A stretch of DNA of 64,000 nt from VXYL01 sp965200375 (GTDB taxonomy: Bacteria; Pseudomonadota; Gammaproteobacteria; Pseudomonadales; Azotimanducaceae), in assembly GCA_965200375.1 (NCBI GenBank), contig OZ241353.1:3596001-3660000 (forward strand), given 5' to 3'. Below, one piece after another: positions 17,712 through 26,352 of this stretch. The first letter of the stretch is position 1; every line of letters begins with the position of its first letter. Position numbers and translations under genes: made by a program. A model generated the notes under the pieces. It was not told where the DNA came from, made no database searches, and saw nothing but the letters and a program-made list of their open reading frames with translations.

Positions 17712-18365
17712 TCAGCAACGCGCCGCGAGCCGCTCCGCCAGCCCGCAGGCCGCAAGGAACGCGCCGGTGCGGGTGCCGCCTGCCCGCCGGGCCACCTCGA
17801 CCAGCTCCGCCGGCGTGTCGACGTCCAGCCCGAGGCCCGGCCGGCGCACTATGCGAGGCGCGAAGCCCGCCTGCCGCGCGGCAGCGCAGTGGGGCTTGAA
17901 GCTCCTGCCGTCGAACACGTAGGGAAAGGCATTCGGCGGCGACACCGCGGCGGCGTTGGTGCCGATGTCGCGATCGTCGGGCACCAGCGTCACATGCTCG
18001 TGGCAGTCCAGCACCGCGGCGATATCCACCGGCGTCGCCAGCGGCACGTCGCCGGGCACGAACAGCGTGCCGGCGGCGCCAAGCCGACGTGCGGCGTGAG
18101 CGCTGGCCTCGGTGACCGCGCCGGCCAGATCCCCGGCGCTGTCGGCAAACGCTTCGATGCCGAACTCCGCCGCCAGCGCCGGCGCCGCGCGATCCCGGGA
18201 CACCAGCAGCACGCCCGCCAGGCCGTCGCTGCCGGCAAGCGTCGCCAGCACGTCGCGCAGCATCGCCTCCACCAAGGCGGCGCGCTCGGCCTTCGACAGC
18301 ACCTCGCGCAGGCGCCGCTTGGCCCCGGCCGCGCCCCGAAACGGCACCAGCGCCCACAGGTTCAC
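17712..18365 (-). CDS. cofC: 2-phospho-L-lactate guanylyltransferase CofC-like
   Basis: 217 residues. It starts VNLWALVPFRG with GAKRRL, the CofC nucleotide-binding motif, followed by LFVPGDVPLATP (acidic metal-binding region) and GTNAAAVSPPNAFPYVF. The enzyme activates phospholactate, phosphoenolpyruvate or 3-phosphoglycerate with GTP for coenzyme F420 synthesis. The GTG at 18365 overlaps the cofD TGA (GTGA); another GTG 9 nt upstream is less likely. It is the last gene of the F420 cassette. Confidence 0.87.
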   Translation of the reverse strand: MNLWALVPFRGAAGAKRRLREVLSKAERAALVEAMLRDVLATLAGSDGLAGVLLVSRDRAAPALAAEFGIEAFADSAGDLAGAVTEASAHAARRLGAAGTLFVPGDVPLATPVDIAAVLDCHEHVTLVPDDRDIGTNAAAVSPPNAFPYVFDGRSFKPHCAAARQAGFAPRIVRRPGLGLDVDTPAELVEVARRAGGTRTGAFLAACGLAERLAARC

Positions 18366-19294
18366 GCGGCACACGCGCCCGCGAAGGCGAGCACGGCGCG
18401 GGCGAGCTGAACGCGATCTTCCAGGCTGCGCATCACCGTCTGCGCCACGGTTGCGTCCATGCCGAGCGCCGCCACCGCCGGCACCGCGGCTCGGTCCACG
18501 GCGTCGACGACGAAGTGCGTGACCAGCCCGGCATAGTGTTCGGCAACCGCCAGCGTGGTGGCCGGCACGCCGAGCTCGCGCATGATCTTCGCCGTCGGCC
18601 CCTTGATGGCCGCGCCGCCGACGATGGGCGAGACGGCGACGATAGGTACGTCAGCGGCGGCAAGCGCCTCGCGCATGCCGGGCACCGCCAGGATGGGGTC
18701 CACGGAGAGGAAAGGATTGGAGGGGCAGATCACCACCGCCCGCAACCCCTGCCAAGGGATGGCCGAATTGAGGCGAGCGCCCGCGGTCCCCGCGAACGCG
18801 AAGCCCTCGGCCACCGGCTGGCAGCGATCGCGCACGAAGTAGTGCTGGAACGCCAGCGGCCCGGCCGCCGTCAGCACTTGCGTGCGCACCGGATCGTCGG
18901 ACATCGGCAGCACGGTGTGCCGAACGCCAAGCCGAACGGCGATGGCGGCGGTAGCCCCGGTTAGGCTTTCCCCGGCGTCCAGCAACGCCCGGCGGCGAAC
19001 GTGCAGCGCCAGGTCCCGGTCGCCGAGCCGAAACCACGTCTCGCCGCCGAGCTGTTCGAGGGCCGCCATGAAGGCCCAGGTTTCGTCCCTTCGCCCCCAG
19101 CCGGCAGCGGGATTCGCCGCGCCGGCCAAGGTGTATACGAGGGTGTCCACGTCCGGCGCGATGTGGAAGCCCAGGTGTTCGAAGTCGTCGCCGGTGTTGA
19201 CCACGAAGGCGAGCGCGTCCGGCCCGAGCACCTGCGCGAGCCCCAGCGCCAGCTTGGCGCCGCCGACGCCGCCGGTGAGCGCCAGCACGGTCAC
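18362..19294 (-). CDS. cofD: 2-phospho-L-lactate transferase CofD-like
   Basis: 310 residues, matching CofD/FbiA. It begins VTVLALTGGVGGAKLALGLAQ, with FVVNTGDDFEHLG and ISPDVDT-like IAPDVDTLVYTL next, and carries VICPSNPFLSVDPILAVPGM and IVGGAAIKGPTAKIM. The enzyme transfers the phospholactyl-type group onto the deazaflavin FO, giving F420-0 or dehydro-F420-0. GTGA overlaps couple it to cofE upstream and cofC downstream. Confidence 0.93.
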   Translation of the reverse strand: MTVLALTGGVGGAKLALGLAQVLGPDALAFVVNTGDDFEHLGFHIAPDVDTLVYTLAGAANPAAGWGRRDETWAFMAALEQLGGETWFRLGDRDLALHVRRRALLDAGESLTGATAAIAVRLGVRHTVLPMSDDPVRTQVLTAAGPLAFQHYFVRDRCQPVAEGFAFAGTAGARLNSAIPWQGLRAVVICPSNPFLSVDPILAVPGMREALAAADVPIVAVSPIVGGAAIKGPTAKIMRELGVPATTLAVAEHYAGLVTHFVVDAVDRAAVPAVAALGMDATVAQTVMRSLEDRVQLARAVLAFAGACAA

Positions 19295-20076
19295 CGGAAC
19301 AGATCCTCCGCCGCCGGGCGCACGATGTCCGCGGCGCGCTGCCGGCGCTGGCCGGCGCGGCCGTGCGCCCGGGCGCCGGTGATGCGGCCGCGTATCAGGG
19401 CCGCCGGCGTGCGCTCGACCGTCTCCCCCATCGCCAACGTCGCCGCCGCGGCCAGGCCGTCGGCGCGATTGATCAGCGTGACCTTCAGCTCGCGGCCGTA
19501 GAGGTCCGAGCCGCCGCGCCGGTCGTCCAGCACCTCGAGGCCGGCGGCGCCGATGGCGATGCCGACGGTGCCGAGCCGCCAGGGCCGGTTGGCGCTGTCC
19601 GTAATCAGCACCGCGACGGCGCGGCCGGTGGTCTGGGCGAGGGCCTGGCGCAGGCGCTCGGCGCTGCCGTCCGGGTCCTTCGGCAGCAGCAGAGCGCACT
19701 GGCCGGATTCATGGTCGATGTTGGACTGATCGATGCCGGCGTGGGCGCCGACCAGGCCGAGCCGGTGGCGAACGATCAGCACGCCTGGCTTGTGCCGCAC
19801 CACCTCCGTGGATTCGTCCAGCACGAGCTGCACGAGGCGCGGGTCCTTTTCCGTCTTGGCGGCAAGCGCCAGCGCCTCCGCCGACGGCTCGACGGTCGCC
19901 AGATCCACCAGACGGCCTTCCGCCTTGGAGACGATCTTCTGGGCAACGGCCAGCACGTCGCCGTCCTGGAGTTCCAGGCCTTCGGCGGCCAAGGCTTCGA
20001 GCAGCAGCTGCCCGAGGGACGCTCCCGGTTCGACCAAGCCGATGCCGCGCAACGGCGTGATGGCGAAGCCCGCCAT
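19291..20076 (-). CDS. cofE: Coenzyme F420-0:L-glutamate ligase CofE-like
   Basis: 261 residues, the single-domain CofE form rather than the actinobacterial FbiB fusion with a nitroreductase domain. Diagnostic blocks are DGDVLAVAQKIVSKAEGR, LIVRHRLGLVGAHAGIDQSN and ITDSANRPWRLGTVGIAIG. It adds glutamates to F420-0 using GTP. The ATG at 20076 is 23 nt downstream of npdG; its TGA overlaps the cofD GTG. Confidence 0.93.
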   Translation of the reverse strand: MAGFAITPLRGIGLVEPGASLGQLLLEALAAEGLELQDGDVLAVAQKIVSKAEGRLVDLATVEPSAEALALAAKTEKDPRLVQLVLDESTEVVRHKPGVLIVRHRLGLVGAHAGIDQSNIDHESGQCALLLPKDPDGSAERLRQALAQTTGRAVAVLITDSANRPWRLGTVGIAIGAAGLEVLDDRRGGSDLYGRELKVTLINRADGLAAAATLAMGETVERTPAALIRGRITGARAHGRAGQRRQRAADIVRPAAEDLFR

Positions 20077-20099
20077 GCGGCTGCGCCCGGCGCGAACGC

Positions 20100-20771
20100 C
20101 TACTGGCCCTGTCCGACGATCTTGATGCCGGAGTGGGAGACGGCGTGGCGGCGGTTGATTTGGATGAGGACGCTGGTGAGCGCTTCGGCGGCGGCGGAGT
20201 TCTCGATGGGACCAGCGTGCCAGCCGCGCATGCCGGCCTCCTGCGCCAGCTCGATCACGCGCTGGCGGGCCCCGCGCTTGTTGCCGCACACCAGCACGTC
20301 GCACTCGATGGCCACGTCCTCCTTCAGCAGGTGCGCCGCCACGTTCTGGAACGCCGTGACCACCCGTACGCGGCTGCCGAGACAGTCCTGGGCGCGCTTG
20401 CCGGCGCTGCCCTCCTGGGGCAGCTGCACGGTGCCGACCCGAGGCGGCGCCAGCGGCACCGTGACGTCGATGAGGATCTTGCCTGCCAAGCCCCCGCGGA
20501 CGGATTCCAAGGTGCCGATCTGGTGCGCGGCCGGCACCGTCAGCACCACGACCTCCCCGGCTTCGGCGGCAGCCGGATTCTCCATCGCCCGGTACTGCTC
20601 CGAATCCTGCATGGGGCTGAACTCCGCCAATGCCGCCACCGCCTTCTGCGCCTTCGCCAAGGTGCGGGAGCCGATGACGATGCGGTGGCCGGCCTTCGCC
20701 CAGCGCATGGCAAGGCCCGTGCCGAGATCGCCGGTGCCGCCGAGAATCGCGATGGTCTCGTGTTTCGCCAT
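20100..20771 (-). CDS. npdG: NADPH-dependent F420 reductase (Fno/NpdG)
   Basis: 223 residues from the ATG at 20771 (a GTG at 20783 is an alternative). The N-terminal ILGGTGDLGTGLAMRWAKAG is the NADP-binding motif specific to F420H2:NADP+ oxidoreductases, followed by IGSRTLAKA for the 2'-phosphate. It exchanges hydride between NADP(H) and F420, linking the cofactor made by cofCDE to central redox metabolism. First gene of the minus-strand cassette. FO synthase (cofG/cofH) and F420-dependent oxidoreductases are not in the window. Confidence 0.92.
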   Translation of the reverse strand: MAKHETIAILGGTGDLGTGLAMRWAKAGHRIVIGSRTLAKAQKAVAALAEFSPMQDSEQYRAMENPAAAEAGEVVVLTVPAAHQIGTLESVRGGLAGKILIDVTVPLAPPRVGTVQLPQEGSAGKRAQDCLGSRVRVVTAFQNVAAHLLKEDVAIECDVLVCGNKRGARQRVIELAQEAGMRGWHAGPIENSAAAEALTSVLIQINRRHAVSHSGIKIVGQGQ

Positions 20772-20803
20772 GCCGTGGAGCACGTTGCCGTCGAAGGCGC
20801 GGG

Positions 20804-20832
20804 ATTATAGGGCTTGGCGGACGCCGGGAACG
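20804..20832 (-). promoter_or_regulatory. Candidate promoter of the F420 cassette
   Basis: A perfect TATAAT on the minus strand (20809 to 20804), 17 nt from a weak -35 (CGTTCC, 20832 to 20827). The implied transcript would start near 20797, giving a short leader before the npdG ATG at 20771. Confidence 0.45.
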
Positions 20833-20892
20833 CACCGGCAGGCCGGACGCGACGCCGCGCTGCCTGGGCTGGACCTCCATCGAGCCGACGAA

Positions 20893-22065
20893 TCAGCGGC
20901 GGCTGTAGTCGTCCAGGCCGAGGTCCATGCCAAGGCGCCTTGCGGCGACCGCCCGTACCCGCTCGCCGAGCCGGTAGGACTCGCGCCCGGCATGGACGAC
21001 GACTGCTTCCTCCAAGCCCAGGTCGTCGATGGCGATGCGCACCGATCGCGTGACCTTCGGCGCGCTGGTGCGCTTGATCTCCACGCCGGCGCGCTTGGCG
21101 CCGCGCACCAGGAGCAGATCCAGTTCGGCGCCGCCGTGGGTGGCCCAGAAGTGCGCCTGGTCGTCCTGCAAGCCGAGGTGGTCGATGATCGCTTCCACGA
21201 TCAGCCCTTCCCAGGCTGCGCCGGCTTTCGGGTGCGCGTTCAGCGCCTCCAGGGTTTCGACGCCAAGCAGCGCGTGCAGCAGGCCGCTGTCGTGCAGATA
21301 CACCTTGGGCGCCTTCACCTGCCGCTTGGCGATGTTCTCGTGCCACGGCTGCAGCTGCCGCACGACCAAGGCGGCGCTGAGAATGTCCAAGTAGCGGCGC
21401 ACGGTCGTATCCGCCACGCCGAAGGAACGCGCGAACTCCGACGACTTCCACACTTGGCCATGCCAGTGCCCCAGCATGGTCCAGAAGCGCCGCAACGCTG
21501 GCGCCGGCACGCGCACGCCGAGTTCGGGCAGGTCGCGTTCGAGGAACGTCCGGACGAAGCTCTCCAGCCAGAGGAAGCCGGCCGCGTCGTCGTCCGCCAG
21601 CCACGCTTCGGGAAAGCCGCCGCGCAACCAACGACGGTCGAGCTGGCCATCCACTTCGTCCAGCCCAAGGCCGCCGAGGCGGTAGTAGTGGACGCGCCCG
21701 GCGAGCGACTCCGAGGACTGCCGGATGAGCGCCGGCGACGCGCTGCCGAGCACCAGGAAGCGCGCCGGCAGGGGACGACGGTCCGCCAGCACGCGCAGCA
21801 CGGGGAAGAGGTCCGGGCGCCGCTGCACTTCGTCGATCACCACCAGGCCGCGCATCTCGTCGAGCACCAGCACCGGGTCTTCCAGCAGGCGGTTGAGGTC
21901 GACCGGATTCTCCAAATCCAGCCGATGCACGGGGCCGGCGTGTTCGTCGGCCACCTGACGCGCCAAGGTGGTCTTGCCGATCTGCCGAGGCCCGAGAATG
22001 ACGACGACGGGGAACGCGCCCAAGCGCTGCAAGAGGGCACGGATGTGGGCGGCGCGACGAATCAT
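20893..22065 (-). CDS. AAA_14/DUF4143 family ATPase
   Basis: 390 residues. Walker A is GPRQIGKTTLARQ near residues 25-37 and Walker B is GLVVIDEVQRRPDLF. A central winged-helix-like region (FARSFGVADTTVRRYLDIL) and a C-terminal domain with ELDLLLVRG...GVEIKRT, resembling the DUF4143 nuclease-fold motif, follow. Proteins of this type are widespread accessory ATPases, with biological roles mostly undefined. It lies upstream of npdG on the same strand but is separated by 121 bp containing a promoter. Confidence 0.82.
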   Translation of the reverse strand: MIRRAAHIRALLQRLGAFPVVVILGPRQIGKTTLARQVADEHAGPVHRLDLENPVDLNRLLEDPVLVLDEMRGLVVIDEVQRRPDLFPVLRVLADRRPLPARFLVLGSASPALIRQSSESLAGRVHYYRLGGLGLDEVDGQLDRRWLRGGFPEAWLADDDAAGFLWLESFVRTFLERDLPELGVRVPAPALRRFWTMLGHWHGQVWKSSEFARSFGVADTTVRRYLDILSAALVVRQLQPWHENIAKRQVKAPKVYLHDSGLLHALLGVETLEALNAHPKAGAAWEGLIVEAIIDHLGLQDDQAHFWATHGGAELDLLLVRGAKRAGVEIKRTSAPKVTRSVRIAIDDLGLEEAVVVHAGRESYRLGERVRAVAARRLGMDLGLDDYSRR

Positions 22066-22450
22066 CGCGCCAATCTACCATGAAATATCTGCGGCTACCG
22101 CTGGATTTTCATGGTTGAGTAATCTGGGCGGTGTTTTGGCACCCTTCTCCGTGAGACGGCTGCGCCCCCGAACTGCGGAATCCAGCGCAAGGCTGCCCTC
22201 ACGCTGTCCGCGCCCGCAACAACGCACGTCCGCTCGCCCGCGATCATCGACAGCGGCGCGACAGCCGGCACTTCGTGCAGGCCGTGGTCTTGCTTCCGCC
22301 GACATTGGCGTTGCCGCCTTAGGCCTTCAACTTCTTGAAAAATCGATAAATTATCCCACATCTCGCCCTCTGTCCTCAGATCGAGACGCCCATTCCTGCA
22401 CTGTCGCTGCACCACCTCAGTCCAAATGCGATTGCCTGCCACTTGAGGGG
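22066..22450. other. Non-coding stretch left of the insertion sequence
   Basis: 385 bp with several short overlapping ORFs on the minus strand (for example 22095-22463) that lack a recognisable family or start signal. I see no RNA gene or terminator. Base composition is lower in GC than the F420 region. Confidence 0.35.
22446..22450. repeat. Left target-site duplication AGGGG
   Basis: Identical to 23512-23516 at the other end of the insertion sequence. Without the element, the ancestral sequence would read ACTTGAGGGGTTGACAG. Confidence 0.7.
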
Positions 22451-23511
22451 TGTGGGGGATCACCGACCTTCTGGACGTTTGAGGTCAGGCAGCCATCGCC
22501 GTCGTCGTAGCGAACTCGGCGGGCGTCTTCATGCCCAGCGAGCGGTGCCGGCGGCGGTTGTTGCAGTAGTCGAGGCAGCTGTCCAGGGCCTTGTTCATCG
22601 CCGCGCAGGCGAGCTCGTCCCGGTACTGGCTCCAGCACTCGATGCGCACGGTGCGGTTGGCGCGCCTGCTTCAGCAGGCATCGACCGATGCCGTTGAGCT
22701 GCGGGGAGCGGGGCGGCAGCACCAGCAGCGGCAGGCCGCGCTCTCTGCACTCGTCCTCGAAGCCGGAGCGCCATGAATGGCGCATGAACTCCGAGCCGCC
22801 GTGCTTGCACGGCGCACAGTCCACCTGCACGGCCTTGACGTCGAGCCGCTCCGCGGCCTCCCTCGGGAACGCCCTGGCGGTGTGCGCCGTGGCGCTCGAG
22901 TAGACCCTGGCGTGCTGCAGCCGGGTGGCCGGGCAGACGGCCGGACTCGCAGAGTCCGCCGGAACCTCCTTGAGCGTCCTGCCGTCGATGTGCGTCGTCA
23001 TGTGGTCGAAGCGTGCCGCAGGCGGGCCGCCCTTCGCAGAACGAGCACGGCTTCGCCCGCCCCGTCTCCACCGCCCACCGCAGGATGCGCCCCACCGTCG
23101 CCTCGCTCGGCACCCGCTCCGGCCACCGCTCGGCCACGTCGAACGCGATCCGCGCCTTCCCCGCCCACGGCATCTCCCGCCGGACGTCCAGCACCCGCCT
23201 CGCGTCCGCCATCGTCCACTGCCGCCCCGGGTGGCTCTTCGGCCGGCTGCTGCGCGGAACCAGGCCCCTCGCGCCCTCCTCGCGCAGCCGCCGCTTGCGC
23301 TCGCAGTACGTGCTCCGCCCCACCCCCAGCGCCGACAGCGCCTCCGGGGCGTCCGTCTCGTCCACCCGCACCTTCCGGTAGAACGCCGGGTCCTGTGCGA
23401 ACATCCGCATGTTCGGTCTCCCATGTTGTTCACCAACACACAGGCTGCCGAACCGTCGCGCCCGAGGACGCCTCGGGCGCGACTCCGTCCAGAAGGTGCT
23501 GATCCCGCACA
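22451..23511 (-). mobile_element. IS481-like insertion sequence, decayed, ends intact
   Basis: 1061 bp element bounded by imperfect terminal inverted repeats: left 22451-22477 and right 23486-23511 share TGTG.GGGATCA..G.ACCTTCTGGACG with one base difference and a small indel, and the ends are TGT...ACA as in IS481-family elements. It is flanked by a 5-bp direct duplication AGGGG (22446-22450 and 23512-23516). The transposase inside is frameshifted, so the copy is immobile unless helped in trans. It sits directly against the -35 box of the downstream restriction-modification operon. Confidence 0.82.
22485..23410 (-). pseudogene. IS481-like transposase, frameshifted
   Basis: The N-terminal helix-turn-helix part (MRMFAQDPAFYRKVRVDE, then LGVGRSTYCERKRRLREEG) runs in one frame to about 22990. 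The catalytic part continues in a second frame (FDHMTTHIDGRTLKE, ARVYSSATA, GGSEFM, LPPRSPQLNG), and the end is in a third (RIECWSQYRDELACAAMNKA through TPAEFATTTAMAA and the stop at 22485). The catalytic D is visible in FDHM and in VQVD, where extra residues interrupt the usual VDGGSEF. At least two frameshifts make it non-functional. Confidence 0.85.
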
Positions 23512-23516
23512 AGGGG
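23512..23516. repeat. Right target-site duplication AGGGG
   Basis: Second copy of the 5-bp duplication; the consensus -35 hexamer begins at the very next base. Confidence 0.7.
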
Positions 23517-23546
23517 TTGACAGTTGGCGCAGATGGTGCATAAATA
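23517..23546 (+). promoter_or_regulatory. Consensus sigma70 promoter of the S/R-M operon
   Basis: TTGACA at 23517-23522 and TAAATA at 23541-23546 (18-bp spacer; ATAAAT gives 17). It is the best sigma70 match seen in the window. Transcription would start about 23553 and run into the specificity gene at 23660. No regulator gene is adjacent. Confidence 0.65.
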
Positions 23547-23659
23547 CACAGGAAGCGTGGCCGTGGGGCGACGCTGGGACACTGAAGCAAGGGGCGAGCG
23601 ATGACAGTGCGGGATGTGCGGGCGCGAAGCGACCGACGAGCCTCGTCAGGAGTCAAGAC

Positions 23660-24361
23660 ATGAACGTTCGTGTCTCGTCCATTGCGGACAAGGTTCGTGA
23701 CGTTCATGACAACGTCGCCACTAGCTGGACTGTCCCAATTGAGCGCATCTTGGGCCAAGAGATCTCCCGTCTTGATGCGCCGCACTACGCGCCCGAGACC
23801 AGATCGACCCAAGGGAGATTTGAGCTGCTGAGTCGGCTTGCACAACTGTTCCTGCCTAACCGATTCGAACGGATTTGGGCCGCAGATCAAGATCATGGTA
23901 CGCCGTACTTCAACGCCACGGACCTGCTACCTCTGTTCGCTCTCGGAGAACCGGCGCAGGCGCGTTTCCTCTCTGACCAATCGAATACGGATGTAAACAA
24001 GCTAATTGTCCGAGAAGGGTGGCTCCTGATGACGTGTTCGGGCACGATCGGCAGGACGTACTGTGTGCCGCGTCGCTTGGATGGGTGGGCAGCCACACAC
24101 GACTTGGTACGGATCGTGCCCAACGAACCGACAATGACCGGCTATTTGCTGGCATGGTGCATGACGGATGCGGCCAGAGACCAAATCCATAGGCATGTGC
24201 ATGGAGGTCAGATCACGCACGTAACTGCGGAGCAAGTGGGTCAGCTTGAGGTCCCAATGTTGTCGCCAAAGAAGATTGGCAAGATCAGCCAGCGGATAAT
24301 GACCGCTTTGGACCAAAGAGAGTCCTCCATCCACACATTGGTGAACGCATGGCCAAAGTAG
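23660..24361 (+). CDS. Half-size type I-like specificity subunit (HsdS, single TRD)
   Basis: 233 residues from the ATG at 23660, which has AGGAG 8 nt upstream; longer upstream frames run back through the insertion sequence and are rejected. One target-recognition-domain unit is visible: ISRLDAPHYAPETR, GTPYFNATDLLPL, the GWLLMTCSGTIGR motif, THDLVRIVP, GYLLAWCMTD and a C-terminal helix ending in ALDQRESSIHTLVNA. Full HsdS proteins have two such units in about 400 residues, so this one probably dimerises to read a symmetric bipartite site. It overlaps the methyltransferase gene by 13 nt. GC is well below the surrounding genome, suggesting transfer. Confidence 0.78.
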   Translation: MNVRVSSIADKVRDVHDNVATSWTVPIERILGQEISRLDAPHYAPETRSTQGRFELLSRLAQLFLPNRFERIWAADQDHGTPYFNATDLLPLFALGEPAQARFLSDQSNTDVNKLIVREGWLLMTCSGTIGRTYCVPRRLDGWAATHDLVRIVPNEPTMTGYLLAWCMTDAARDQIHRHVHGGQITHVTAEQVGQLEVPMLSPKKIGKISQRIMTALDQRESSIHTLVNAWPK

Positions 24362-26202
24362 AGAGCAGCGCTTACCAACTGATACCGCCGGGCAAGATCA
24401 AGTGCTATCTGACGGGTGTCCTTCGCAAGGACACAGGGGAAGAGAATGTCCGTCAGCGCTGGTTGCGCAGCTTGGTGGAGGAATATGGGTACGACAGGAA
24501 GGACATCGGCGTTGAAGCCATCATAACGATGGGACGTGCGCACAAGCGTGCCGACATTGTCATCTACCGACAAGGTGCGCCACACGCCCAAGACAACATC
24601 GAAATAGTCGTAGAGGCGAAAAGGGAGAGCACACTCACAACCGACCAGGCCAACGGAGTGGGACAGTTGCACAGTTACATGGCAGCCTGCGCGACCTGCC
24701 AATTCGGGCTGTGGGTCGGAGGGGAACGAGCCGCTTACGAGAAGACAAAGGAAGGCATAGAACGCATTCACGACATACCAAGATACGGAAGCCCCGATTA
24801 CGCGGCCCCCACACGTTCAGACCTAGCTAGATCGCACGAGTTGAAATCCGTGTTTCGCAGGTGCCACAACTACATATACGCGAACGCAGGCTTGCAAAAG
24901 GCTGAGGCGTTTCACGAGTTGTTGAAGCTGATCTTCTGCAAGACATACGATGAAGAGGAATTTGCCGAGCCACAGTTCGTTGTGGGACCGAGAGAACGCA
25001 AGAATACCAGTGGACAACGACGTTTGCTAGAGGATCGACTCACTCCGTTGTTTAGCGCCGTGATGCGGCGCTATCCTTTCATCTTCGACGAAAAGCAGGA
25101 GTCGCTGCGCCTTGAAGCCGATGTCGCGGCCTATGTGGTCTCAGAGCTTCAATTCACCTCCTTGATGGATACGGAAACGGACGTCAAAGGAGAGGCTTAC
25201 GAAGAGTTGGTGGGTGCAAATCTTCGCGGCGATCGTGGCGAGTTTTTTACGCCCCGAAATGTGTGCGACATGGCGGTAAAAATGGCAATGGCGCTACATG
25301 ACAGGCAGGAACTTACATCGCTTAAGGTGCTTGATTGTTGCTGCGGTACAGGAGGATTCCTCGTTTCGTGGTTGAACAACCTTCATAAGGTGCTGCTAGA
25401 GCGGGAGAGGAAGAGGAGGGGCGGGAGAGGCTCAGACGAAGAACGTGCCCGACGGAGGGCCAAGGATGTTTGCACGCAGAACCTATATGGTCTGGATATC
25501 AACCCAGAGCTGGTGAAAACCTGCCAAATGAACTTGGTATTGCACGGAGACGGAGCGACGAACGTGCATCGCGTCAACTCAGTTCAGACGCCGGGCGAAT
25601 GGAGTGACGAAGCCCAAGTGGGTGTGCCGTATGGAAAGGTGGACGTTGTGCTCACCAATCCTCCTTTCGGAGGACGGGCCAAGGTCATGGATCAGCATGT
25701 ACTAGGCAGCTACGAACTTCCTTCTTGGGATCGAGAGAAAGCGTTGACCTCCATGCCGTCAGAGCGATTGTTCATTGAAGCGGCGATGCGGTTCTTGAAG
25801 CCAGGTGGTTTCTTGCTGATAGTCTTGCCGGACGGGATTCTCAACAATCGAAACGCGAAGGAAATTAGATCTTGGTTGCTTAGTCGCGCTCGCCTTGTTG
25901 CCGTCGTCGACCTTCCGTCAACTACTTTCGCTGCCAGCAAGGGGCTGAACAACCCCAGCTTGGTGATTGCGCAGAGGTACTCCGCCGAGGAGTTGGAGCG
26001 GTTTGAACGGCAACGACCGGACAGCTACGAGGTGTTCATGGCCACGCCGAAGACGGCCGGCGTGAACAAAAGGGCAAAGGCCATATATCTTCGGCACCCT
26101 GACGGGCAGGAAAAGGCAAACGAAGATGGCGACCGTATCAGAGATGACGAGATTGCCACCGTTGCAACTTCCTTCGCCAGATGGGTGGAGTCAAGTGTTT
26201 GA
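24349..26202 (+). CDS. Fused nuclease-N6-adenine methyltransferase (BcgI-like R-M subunit)
   Basis: 617 residues. The N-terminal domain is HSDR_N_2-like with a PD-(D/E)xK pattern D69...E89-x-K91 (RADIVIYRQG, then IVVEAKRE). From about residue 280 an HsdM-type N6_Mtase domain follows, with GEFFTPRNV, SAM motif DCCCGTGGFL near 329 and catalytic VLTNPPFGG near 434. A nuclease fused to an HsdM-like enzyme with a separate S protein is the architecture of BcgI (type IIB), whose A subunit has nearly the same length. No separate helicase/translocase (HsdR) gene is present. The target sequence cannot be read. It is the second gene of a two-gene operon. Confidence 0.8.
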   Translation: MAKVESSAYQLIPPGKIKCYLTGVLRKDTGEENVRQRWLRSLVEEYGYDRKDIGVEAIITMGRAHKRADIVIYRQGAPHAQDNIEIVVEAKRESTLTTDQANGVGQLHSYMAACATCQFGLWVGGERAAYEKTKEGIERIHDIPRYGSPDYAAPTRSDLARSHELKSVFRRCHNYIYANAGLQKAEAFHELLKLIFCKTYDEEEFAEPQFVVGPRERKNTSGQRRLLEDRLTPLFSAVMRRYPFIFDEKQESLRLEADVAAYVVSELQFTSLMDTETDVKGEAYEELVGANLRGDRGEFFTPRNVCDMAVKMAMALHDRQELTSLKVLDCCCGTGGFLVSWLNNLHKVLLERERKRRGGRGSDEERARRRAKDVCTQNLYGLDINPELVKTCQMNLVLHGDGATNVHRVNSVQTPGEWSDEAQVGVPYGKVDVVLTNPPFGGRAKVMDQHVLGSYELPSWDREKALTSMPSERLFIEAAMRFLKPGGFLLIVLPDGILNNRNAKEIRSWLLSRARLVAVVDLPSTTFAASKGLNNPSLVIAQRYSAEELERFERQRPDSYEVFMATPKTAGVNKRAKAIYLRHPDGQEKANEDGDRIRDDEIATVATSFARWVESSV

Positions 26203-26352
26203 AGGAGCTGCACCACCGCCAATCTTAGGCAGAGACGGGTACTTCCGAAGTCGCCAAGGCGTAGGCTGCGGGACGTGCCCGAAGTCTGCTTGCAGAGAAT
26301 CCCCGGGAACGCCAGCCCAAGAGCGATTTGTTCTTGGTTGGAGTGCTGGCCA

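Noticed and set aside
22095..22463. 122-codon minus-strand ORF left of the insertion sequence
   Set aside because: No recognised domain or start signal, and it crosses the insertion end.
22925..23659. Upstream extension of the specificity-subunit frame
   Set aside because: It runs antisense through the insertion sequence; the ATG at 23660 has a ribosome binding site and a promoter behind the element.
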